From positions 1 through 21,609 of the IMG/VR virus record IMGVR_UViG_3300042988_001357: DNA of 21,609 bases. The stretch is one strand, 5' to 3'. Under the pieces are notes generated by a model. It was not told the origin of the DNA. It worked only from the letters and a program-made list of their open reading frames with translations, and did not search any database. The DNA comes from a virus. Below, one piece after another: positions 13,787 to 19,137 of the stretch (position 1 is its first letter; every line of letters starts with the position of its first letter). The translations under genes and the position numbers were made by a program.

Positions 13787-15588
13787 CACGCCGCCTTCGT
13801 CTCGTCCCCGCCCAGCTTGTAGAGCTTCTTCACGCGCTCCCACGACGGGTCACCAGGCGTGCGGAGACGGATGATCCCCTTCCAATAGAGCTTGCTGTTG
13901 TGCGCCCACTGCCCGCTGTTCAACTGCGTGGACACACCCAGAAGGACACGCTTGCCCGTGTGCCACCAATCGGGGTCGTCCTTCTTCTTCATGGACTGCT
14001 GGATGCGGCGCACGCTCTCCATGTCGGTGGTCGTGCTGAGCTTGTAGCTGGAACCCTCATCAAGCCCAGGCTCGTGCCAGTCCGCGAGCGTCCACGGGTG
14101 GACGCACACCTCCCTCGCCTTGGCGATGGCGTTCACCGGCGTCCACCCACGCTTCTGCAAGTAGGAGGACACGTACTCGACGGCCTTTTCGCGGCTCTCG
14201 CTCCCCTTCCAGTCGAAGCCAAGCTTCGCCCACGCGTACGGGCCGGTGTCGAGGCCCGCTGAGACAGTGACCTCGCGAACACCAGCGTCGAGGTACTGGT
14301 GGAGGGAGTTGTCCATCATCTTGTAGGCCACGCCGCCGCCCTGTGCGCGCTCTTCGAGCCTGAAGTACGCGTGGTAGACCGTCCGCTCGTGGGGATCGTA
14401 GTGGCGTTCGACCTGGCCCACGGCGCGCCCGTTCTGCACGAGAATCGCCTCGTAGACTTCTTCGCCGCCATCGTGGCGGTACGTGTAGTCGGAGAGGTGA
14501 ATACCCGTCCCAGCGAACACCGCTTCAGCGCTCGTCTCGCTGAGAAGGCCCGAGCTACCCGGACCGTCACCCCCGTCGCTCTCCTCCTCGTAGGCCTCGA
14601 CCCGCTCACGGTGCACACGGTCGATGATGTCGTCGATGCGCGACTGCACTTCCTCCTGGATGCGGTTCTCGAAGTCGTTGTCCACGCCGCGCGTGCCGCC
14701 CGACATCTCCGAGATCATCTCGTAGATGGCGTCGTGGGAACCAAGCACGTCGGCGATGGTGGGACGGCTGGAGGAGTCTCCCTCCCAGTGCTCCGAGTAC
14801 CACTGGTTGGTCTGCTCCTCGATGCTCGCCGCATCGCGCCACCGCCAGTTGGACTCCATGGTGTGCTGCACCTCGCGGTCCACCTGGTCCGCGTAGACCT
14901 CGCGCGCGTGCGCGAGAACCTCCCGCCGAACAATGCCCTTCGCCCACCGGCCGGGAAGCGTCTTCGGCTTCTCGGCGCCCTCCTGCATCTCGCTCTCGTA
15001 GAGGTCGGTGAAGCTGGAGTAGTCGTCGTCGGCCAGCTCCAAGGCTTGCGCCGCGCGGTGAAAGTTGTCCCCCACCCAGCCCTTCACGATCTCGCGCGCC
15101 TGGGGGATCGTCGCCGCCAGCTCCCGGTACTTCGCGAAGAGGATGCCGCGTCGGGGGTCCCCCGGGGAGAACCGCGCCGCCATCGCGTGCAGCTCCTTCA
15201 TGTCGCGCACGTTCTCGATGTTCGTGCCGGGGAGGACCGGAGGCGTGACGAGGGGGTCCGGCCGCGGCGGCCCCACGGACACGTCCATGGGGAGCACGCC
15301 CTGGAGCACCTCGGGGCCCCTGCTCACCGCCTCGCGGCGCGCACGCAGGGCTTCCCGCAGCCGCGTCTCCGTGGGGGCTTCCGGGTCGTCTTCGAGGCCG
15401 TCGAACCGCTCCAGCCGCAGCGCAGCCATGCTGTCGCGGATCTCCTGGTTCTGGGCGTGCCGCACCTGCGGGTTGCGGCGCATGGCCTGCCAGCGTCGCA
15501 TCTCCGGGAGGTAGCGCTTGCTGCCGCCAGGCCCCTCGACGTACGCGCCCCCAAGGGGCCCAATCTGCACCGGCTTGTCGTTGGCCAC
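13786..15588 (-). CDS. GNAT-like domain protein with N-terminal basic motif, paralogue A (600 aa)
   Basis: The start is a GTG at 15588, 34 bases after the 83-residue gene. Residues about 7-33 read VQIGPLGGAYVEGPGGSKRY then LPEMRRW, nearly the same as in the next gene. A long charged helical region follows (about 40-355), different from its paralogue. Residues about 365-462 are GNAT-like: EAILVQNGRAVGQVERHY, AYFRLEERAQGGGVAYKMMDN (a GGGVA loop in place of GSGQGK) and AGLDTGPYAWAKLGFDW. HPWTLADWHEPG and DPDWWHTGKRVLLG follow, matching the paralogue in order. Tandem duplication is clear. The weaker acetyl-CoA loop suggests altered or lost catalysis in this copy. Function is unknown. Confidence 0.8.
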   Translation of the reverse strand: MANDKPVQIGPLGGAYVEGPGGSKRYLPEMRRWQAMRRNPQVRHAQNQEIRDSMAALRLERFDGLEDDPEAPTETRLREALRARREAVSRGPEVLQGVLPMDVSVGPPRPDPLVTPPVLPGTNIENVRDMKELHAMAARFSPGDPRRGILFAKYRELAATIPQAREIVKGWVGDNFHRAAQALELADDDYSSFTDLYESEMQEGAEKPKTLPGRWAKGIVRREVLAHAREVYADQVDREVQHTMESNWRWRDAASIEEQTNQWYSEHWEGDSSSRPTIADVLGSHDAIYEMISEMSGGTRGVDNDFENRIQEEVQSRIDDIIDRVHRERVEAYEEESDGGDGPGSSGLLSETSAEAVFAGTGIHLSDYTYRHDGGEEVYEAILVQNGRAVGQVERHYDPHERTVYHAYFRLEERAQGGGVAYKMMDNSLHQYLDAGVREVTVSAGLDTGPYAWAKLGFDWKGSESREKAVEYVSSYLQKRGWTPVNAIAKAREVCVHPWTLADWHEPGLDEGSSYKLSTTTDMESVRRIQQSMKKKDDPDWWHTGKRVLLGVSTQLNSGQWAHNSKLYWKGIIRLRTPGDPSWERVKKLYKLGGDETKAA

Positions 15589-15622
15589 GACCCCAGCCTA
15601 GCGCATGTCCCTCCAGGGCAGC

Positions 15623-15874
15623 TCAGTCGTCCACGTCGCCAGGGGGACCTCCCCCCGGGAGCGGAAGCCGGGGGAGGCCCCGCCGCTTCTGGTACTCGCG
15701 GAGCAGGGCCACGTCGGACTCCTCCATGGCGCCCCGCTCCAAAAGTCCGAACACGTGGTCGGTGAACCGGTCGCGCGCCGCGCTCTTCGAGCCGCGGTGG
15801 TGCACGAACTGGGCGTCGTTCCAGACCTTGTAGAGGCTGTTCCAGAGCTGCTTGGTCTTCTCGGTGGGGAGCAT
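15623..15874 (-). CDS. Small helical hypothetical protein (83 aa)
   Basis: The ATG at 15874 follows directly on the stop of the 61-residue gene. The product (MLPTEKTKQLWNSLYKVWND...) is mostly helical: a Trp/Lys-rich N-terminal half, then ARDRFTDHVFGLLERGAMEESDVALLREYQKRRGL, then a Gly/Pro tail. It has no cysteine, signal or membrane segment. It is the last of six small genes between a promoter at 17338-17366 and the paralogous GNAT-like pair. I do not recognise it. Confidence 0.68.
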   Translation of the reverse strand: MLPTEKTKQLWNSLYKVWNDAQFVHHRGSKSAARDRFTDHVFGLLERGAMEESDVALLREYQKRRGLPRLPLPGGGPPGDVDD

Positions 15875-16060
15875 CTACTTCGCCTCCGTCTGTGCGCCCA
15901 GCTTGCGCGCCATGGCCTGGGCGTCCTCCGGCTTGAACGGGGTAGCGCGGCTGCGCTCCTCGGCCCACTCCCAGTCCGTGCCGCGGCGCGCGAGGAACCT
16001 CCGTACGGGAGGCGTGCCCGGTGTCCCTGCCCAGCCGATCCACACGATCCACTCCGACAT
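15875..16060 (-). CDS. Small hypothetical protein (61 aa)
   Basis: The ATG at 16060 sits directly after the TAG of the zinc-site gene. The product starts MSEWIVWIGWAGTPG and continues VRRFLARRGTDWEWAEERSRATPFKPEDAQAMARKL. The latter half resembles small phage and bacterial proteins in which an Arg-rich strand is followed by a helix starting FxxEDAxxxA. The N-terminal Trp/Ile-rich stretch is too short for a membrane span. It is probably a small cytoplasmic accessory protein. Function is unknown. Confidence 0.65.
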   Translation of the reverse strand: MSEWIVWIGWAGTPGTPPVRRFLARRGTDWEWAEERSRATPFKPEDAQAMARKLGAQTEAK

Positions 16061-16456
16061 CTACGCCTCCTCGTCACCAAGCACATGCAGCAAGGTACGC
16101 CTGGCCTCTCGGTAGTCTTCTACCAGGTCCGCGAGGGAGCGAGACGTGTCCCCGGTCATCAGGGCGAGCGCCAGGGTGCGGGCCGCTACCACCTCCGCGT
16201 CCACCAGTTGGGCCAGTCGGCGCCCACGCGCCCTCCGCTCCGCCTTGGGGTCCACGTCCTTGTCCTTGTCCTTCGGGTGGACGAGGCGGATGTGGCCCTT
16301 GTTCGTGGGGCCGTGGAGCCGGCAGTAGAAGCGTGTGCCCCCGAACTCGGCGACCTCCACGCGCGCGCTGTTACGGCATGGGCGGAAGCGCGCCTCTCCG
16401 TTGTCCAAGCCCACCACGATGAGCTTGTCACACTGCTGTCCGCGCGGGATGGTCAC
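16061..16456 (-). CDS. Small protein with a predicted Cys3-His zinc site (131 aa)
   Basis: The GTG at 16456 shares GTGA with the stop of the 62-residue gene. An upstream reading of the same frame is a shadow and is left out. Cys9, Cys27, Cys45 and His48 fit one zinc site in the arrangement QCDK...CRNSAR...FYCRLHG, similar to the short C...CxN.A...CxxHG zinc modules seen in many phage and bacterial proteins. A Lys/Asp-rich linker (KDKDKDVDPKAERR) follows. The C-terminal half is helical (LAQLVDAEVVAARTLALALM, then a DYREARRTLL helix). A nucleic-acid- or protein-binding role is inferred; no enzyme motif was seen. Confidence 0.75.
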   Translation of the reverse strand: MTIPRGQQCDKLIVVGLDNGEARFRPCRNSARVEVAEFGGTRFYCRLHGPTNKGHIRLVHPKDKDKDVDPKAERRARGRRLAQLVDAEVVAARTLALALMTGDTSRSLADLVEDYREARRTLLHVLGDEEA

Positions 16457-16641
16457 GACTTCCCCCACCACGACAGGTGCACGCGGATGGGCCACCACAA
16501 CCAGAGAGTGATGGTGGCGCGCTTCCGCGGGCGGCTGTCGCCGTACGTGTGCCCTAGTGACCCCCAGTCCAGTTGCACACCCAGGCCTCGTTCCCGAGCG
16601 CCACCGTACGGCGTGCCGCCCTTCTCTACTCGGCAATCCAC
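16453..16641 (-). CDS. Small hypothetical protein (62 aa)
   Basis: The GTG at 16641 forms TAGTG with the stop of the 65-residue gene, and its own stop forms GTGA with the next start. This double coupling is the main support. The 62-residue product (V/MDCRVEKGGTPYGGARERGLGV...) is Gly/Arg-rich, with a Trp-rich end ITLWLWWPIRVHLSWWGKS. The hydrophobic part is short for a membrane span but could associate with membrane or form a strand pair. I do not recognise it. Confidence 0.6.
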   Translation of the reverse strand: MDCRVEKGGTPYGGARERGLGVQLDWGSLGHTYGDSRPRKRATITLWLWWPIRVHLSWWGKS

Positions 16642-16838
16642 TACAGCTCCTCCCCTTCCACCACCACGGTGACGTGCGCCATCTCCTTCGCGCCCGCGCG
16701 GAGGGTGAAGATGAACTCGCGGGCCTCTTCCTCCGACATCACGAGCCGGCCCGAGAACGCAGCCTGCCCAGCCGCCCCCACTCGCACGGTCACGTGGCGG
16801 TGGATGCCCACGCGCACCACTTCCAGCTTGTACCTCAT
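16641..16838 (-). CDS. Small hypothetical protein (65 aa)
   Basis: The ATG at 16838 shares ATGA with the stop of the 164-residue gene. The product is MRYKLEVVRVGIHRHVTVRV then GAAGQAAFSGRLVMSEEEAREFIFTLRAGAK, ending MAHVTVVVEGEEL. The pattern is strand-strand-helix-strand with a central helix starting SEEEAREF, typical of a compact alpha/beta fold. There is no Cys. It probably acts in a complex with its neighbours. Function is unknown. Confidence 0.7.
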   Translation of the reverse strand: MRYKLEVVRVGIHRHVTVRVGAAGQAAFSGRLVMSEEEAREFIFTLRAGAKEMAHVTVVVEGEEL

Positions 16839-17329
16839 GTGCCCTCCAGCTTGCGCATGCGCGCCTTGAGCCTGCGCTCCCACTTCGCAGCCATCGTCTC
16901 GCAGAACGCGATCCTCTTGCGGTAGTGCGCGAGCTTTCGCTCCGCCTCCTCCACCCGGGCCTCGACGCGTACGGCCTTCTCCACGGCTTCGCGCAGCGCG
17001 ACCTCCTCTTCGGTGGGGTGCGCGATGAAGCAGTCCGACCCGCCCCCGTGCTCGGCCTGCGCCTTCAACTGCGCGACCCACACGCTGTACGAGTTGAGTG
17101 AGCCTGCTGGGCGCATCTGCGACGCCAGCTCGAAGGTGTAGAAGCCCTCCCGCCTGGGCAGAGCCACACGGAACGTGGTCGAGTTGATCCTGCCGACCTT
17201 CACGGCCGCGTCGGCGTAGACGACACGGCACGTGACCCCCAAGTGGTCGGCCCCCAAGTGCTTCCACATCGCGTGCAGCACCGCCTTGATGGCCGGCGTG
17301 GCGTAGTTCGTCTCGTTCTGTACCCGCAT
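16835..17329 (-). CDS. Hypothetical protein with C-terminal coiled coil (164 aa)
   Basis: The ATG at 17329 is chosen because the upstream in-frame ATG at 17347 lies within the predicted promoter spacer. This places the start within about ten bases of the -10 box, so the mRNA may be leaderless. Residues 1-110 begin MRVQNETNYATPAIKAVLHAMW and continue as alternating strands and helices. The NETNYAT opening resembles phage metallopeptidase-like proteins, but no HExxH was found. Residues about 115-160 are a charged coiled coil (VEARVEEAERKLAHYRKRIAF...). The gene is first after a promoter and ahead of five small genes, so it probably leads a sub-operon. Function is unknown. Confidence 0.72.
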   Translation of the reverse strand: MRVQNETNYATPAIKAVLHAMWKHLGADHLGVTCRVVYADAAVKVGRINSTTFRVALPRREGFYTFELASQMRPAGSLNSYSVWVAQLKAQAEHGGGSDCFIAHPTEEEVALREAVEKAVRVEARVEEAERKLAHYRKRIAFCETMAAKWERRLKARMRKLEGT

Positions 17330-17337
17330 TATGGGTA

Positions 17338-17366
17338 ACCTTACCACGACACGGGTGTCATGTCAA
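17338..17366 (-). promoter_or_regulatory. Sigma70-type promoter inside the operon
   Basis: Minus-strand TTGACA (17361-17366, perfect consensus) and TAAGGT (17338-17343, first two and last bases match) are 17 bases apart. It overlaps the stop codon of the MuF-like gene and points to the 164-residue gene and the small genes after it. The ATG lies 8 bases after the -10. Confidence 0.55.
17348..17359. promoter_or_regulatory. Candidate operator within the promoter spacer
   Basis: GACAC-GG-GTGTC is a perfect 12-bp palindrome between the -35 and -10 boxes. A second inverted repeat, TACCC (17321-17325) and GGGTA (17333-17337), surrounds the start codon. The half-site GACA(C/T)GGGT is shared with the palindrome at 11242-11265, so the same regulator might bind both. 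Confidence 0.45.
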
Positions 17367-18385
17367 GCTGCGTCGTCTTCAGCCGGCGCCTCGTAGAGGC
17401 CCTCCAGACCCGGGGACATGATGGGCGGACGCGAGGGCGGGGGACGCTTCTTCGACCCCTTCTGCATCCACCGCTGGATGCACATCCCCCCGGGGAGCGC
17501 GCGCAGCTCCGCCGGCAGTGGCCCCCACGAGAGGCGCCAGGACACGATCGTCTCGCGGTCGTTCGGGCGCCCGGGCGGGTTCATGTAGAACACGGGCAAG
17601 CCCAAGTGGTTGCGGCACTCGAAGGGCTCGTCGAGGCGACGCACCTGACCGTGGACGTAGTAGCTGTCCCACGAGGTGCGGTCGTCGAAGGTGGCGACCA
17701 GCACCTTCACCAGGTCGCCGAACTCCTCCTGCATCTCGTTCTGCACGGCGGCCTGGCCGGCGTTGAGCGCCCCGAGCATCTCCGTCCGGACGATGCGCTC
17801 CGCCCAGTACCGCGGCTTGCCCTCCAGGAACGGGCTCCGCTCCGTGAGCAAGTCCACGGCCTCGTCGTAGTTCATGTTCGTGAGCACGGCGGTCTGGAGC
17901 ACCTGCTCGAACTCACCGATGGCGCCGAACCCGTAGCGCTGGAGCACGCCCCCATCCCCCTGGCTCGCGCGCATCCGCAGAAGGGTGGACTCGGCCCCGC
18001 GGTACGCCATGTCGAAGAGGGCTGCTTCGTCGAGCGCGAGGGTGCCCACCTCCATGGCGTTCATCCACTGGGTGGCGTTCCGTGCTGCGAACCACGCCGC
18101 GCCCCGCGCGTAGAGGTTCCAGCTCGACGCCAAGTCGAGCTGCACCTGAGCCACGGCGTCCTGGATGGCCGCACGCGTCCCTGCGGCCTGCACGACCGTG
18201 AAGCTCTCCGGGGCAGCGTCCCCCATGGCGGCCTGTGCGGCCTCGATGCGTGAGGTGAGCACGCCCTGAGCACGCGTGAGCACTCGCTCCGCGTGCTTGG
18301 GGCCCACCACGTTCACGAACCTCCGCGCGGCGGCGCGGTTGCGCGCCAGGACCTGCTTCGCGGCTGGCTTCAGCTTCTCAGTCAC
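17363..18385 (-). CDS. MuF/SPP1 gp7-like minor head protein (340 aa)
   Basis: A GTG at 18385 overlaps the small membrane-protein gene by 8 bases; an in-frame GTG at 18406 would give 347 residues. The N-terminal 190 residues are helical. Residues about 199-210 read VRTEMLGALNAG, then ATFDDRTSWDSYYVHGQVRR (231-250) and NPPGRPNDRE (269-278). This is the MuF head-morphogenesis layout RTE...N.A, (L/F)DDRT...HG and PP.RPN.R. The usual second cysteine-type positions are absent. The tail is Pro/Lys-rich and then acidic. MuF-type proteins sit on or near the portal and are injected or needed for head assembly. Location two to three genes after the portal agrees with this. Confidence 0.85.
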   Translation of the reverse strand: MTEKLKPAAKQVLARNRAAARRFVNVVGPKHAERVLTRAQGVLTSRIEAAQAAMGDAAPESFTVVQAAGTRAAIQDAVAQVQLDLASSWNLYARGAAWFAARNATQWMNAMEVGTLALDEAALFDMAYRGAESTLLRMRASQGDGGVLQRYGFGAIGEFEQVLQTAVLTNMNYDEAVDLLTERSPFLEGKPRYWAERIVRTEMLGALNAGQAAVQNEMQEEFGDLVKVLVATFDDRTSWDSYYVHGQVRRLDEPFECRNHLGLPVFYMNPPGRPNDRETIVSWRLSWGPLPAELRALPGGMCIQRWMQKGSKKRPPPSRPPIMSPGLEGLYEAPAEDDAA

Positions 18386-18515
18386 GGCGCTTCTTCGGAC
18401 GCTCACGCCGCTGGCGCTTGTCCTCCTGGTACTCGACCACGCCCCAGATCGCGACGACGCCCACCACGAAGAGGATGGCCCCCACCGCCATGGCGGCCTG
18501 GATGATGCGGTCCAT
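18378..18515 (-). CDS. One-helix small membrane protein (45 aa)
   Basis: The ATG at 18515 forms TGATG with the stop of the Arg/Pro-rich gene. The product begins MDRIIQAAMAVGAILFVVGV and continues VAIWGVVEYQEDKRQRRERPKKRRD. Residues about 6-28 are one hydrophobic segment, followed by a strongly basic tail, so an N-out/C-in orientation is expected. The length and form fit small phage membrane proteins of holin-accessory or spanin-accessory type, but location next to head genes gives no direct lysis link. Function is unknown. Confidence 0.65.
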   Translation of the reverse strand: MDRIIQAAMAVGAILFVVGVVAIWGVVEYQEDKRQRRERPKKRRD

Positions 18516-18835
18516 CACAGCCTCCGCATCCTATGGCGCCCGGGCCTGCTCCGCACCGGGCGCCGACCACGCGCAGTCGCCCGGGGCTCGCGGGGGCGGG
18601 GGCGTGGGCGGACACGGACCAGGAGCGGGCGCACCCGGCACACGTAGGCCCGGAGCTTCACGTCGATGTGCCCGAAGCCGAAGTGGCGACCGTGGTCTTC
18701 GTCCCCGTCGAGCGTGAGCTGTGCGGTCCTGTACTCGCGGTAGTAGTACGCCCCTCGCGCGTAGATCACGCCCGTGGAGTACGTCACGTCCCCTGTGCGG
18801 TTCAGGTAGTGCGGCAGCGTGTAGTGCGCGATCAC
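18515..18835 (-). CDS. Tyrosine-rich protein with Arg/Pro-rich C-terminal tail (106 aa)
   Basis: The GTG at 18835 shares GTGA with the stop of the coiled-coil gene; longer upstream readings in this frame are shadows. Residues 1-60 are beta-rich and Tyr/His-rich (AHYTLPHYLNRTGDVTYS, then ARGAYYYREYRTAQLTLDGD). From about residue 65, the chain is dominated by Arg, Pro, Val and Ala (RVRPRPRPREPRATARGRR), with a strongly positive charge. The tail could bind DNA or RNA, or the acidic region of the portal. I do not recognise the family. Two-sided coupling with neighbours supports a real gene. Confidence 0.65.
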   Translation of the reverse strand: MIAHYTLPHYLNRTGDVTYSTGVIYARGAYYYREYRTAQLTLDGDEDHGRHFGFGHIDVKLRAYVCRVRPLLVRVRPRPRPREPRATARGRRPVRSRPGRHRMRRL

Positions 18836-19134
18836 GGCTTGATGCCCACCGCCTCCTCGATGCGAGAAAGACGGCGCTCCAAGTCGGCGACCCGCTCCAT
18901 GAGCGTGGCCTTCTTCGGGTCCACGCAGTCGGGCTGGTTGGTCAGCTCGTCCACGCGCTTCGCCGCAGCAACCGCCTCGTGGAAGTCCGCAAGGAGCTTG
19001 CGCAGCTCTTCGATGCTGCCAACCCCGGGGGGAAGCGTTGGCACGGGGGACATCGGCACGACCCACCCGGGCAGTGGGTCGATCTTCGGGATTCGCGGCT
19101 CGTAGTGGTCCATCACCATGCTGATCACACACAT
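18832..19134 (-). CDS. Small coiled-coil protein (100 aa)
   Basis: The ATG at 19134 lies three bases after the portal stop, and the stop is coupled to the next GTG. Residues 1-40 are Pro-rich (IPKIDPLPGWVVPMSPVPTLPPG). Residues about 40-95 are helical with heptad-like spacing: IEELRKLLADFHEAVAAAKRVDEL, then TLMERVADLERRLSRIEEAV. A short coiled coil next to the portal could act in head assembly or as a minor virion component. There is no known motif. Conservation would need to be tested. Confidence 0.68.
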   Translation of the reverse strand: MCVISMVMDHYEPRIPKIDPLPGWVVPMSPVPTLPPGVGSIEELRKLLADFHEAVAAAKRVDELTNQPDCVDPKKATLMERVADLERRLSRIEEAVGIKP

Positions 19135-19137
19135 GGG

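Noticed and set aside
14299-15765. Long open plus-strand frame of about 488 codons
   Set aside because: It is antisense to the 600-residue GNAT-like protein, which has matching motifs in its paralogue; the plus-strand reading has low-complexity His/Arg/Val composition.
16835-17329. Metallopeptidase (SprT/M78-like) based on the NETNYAT opening
   Set aside because: No HExxH or equivalent zinc site was found, and the C-terminus is a coiled coil.
17328-17333. CATAAT as -10 box of the promoter near the MuF stop
   Set aside because: It is 27 bases from TTGACA and overlaps the start codon; TAAGGT at 17 bases is a better choice.
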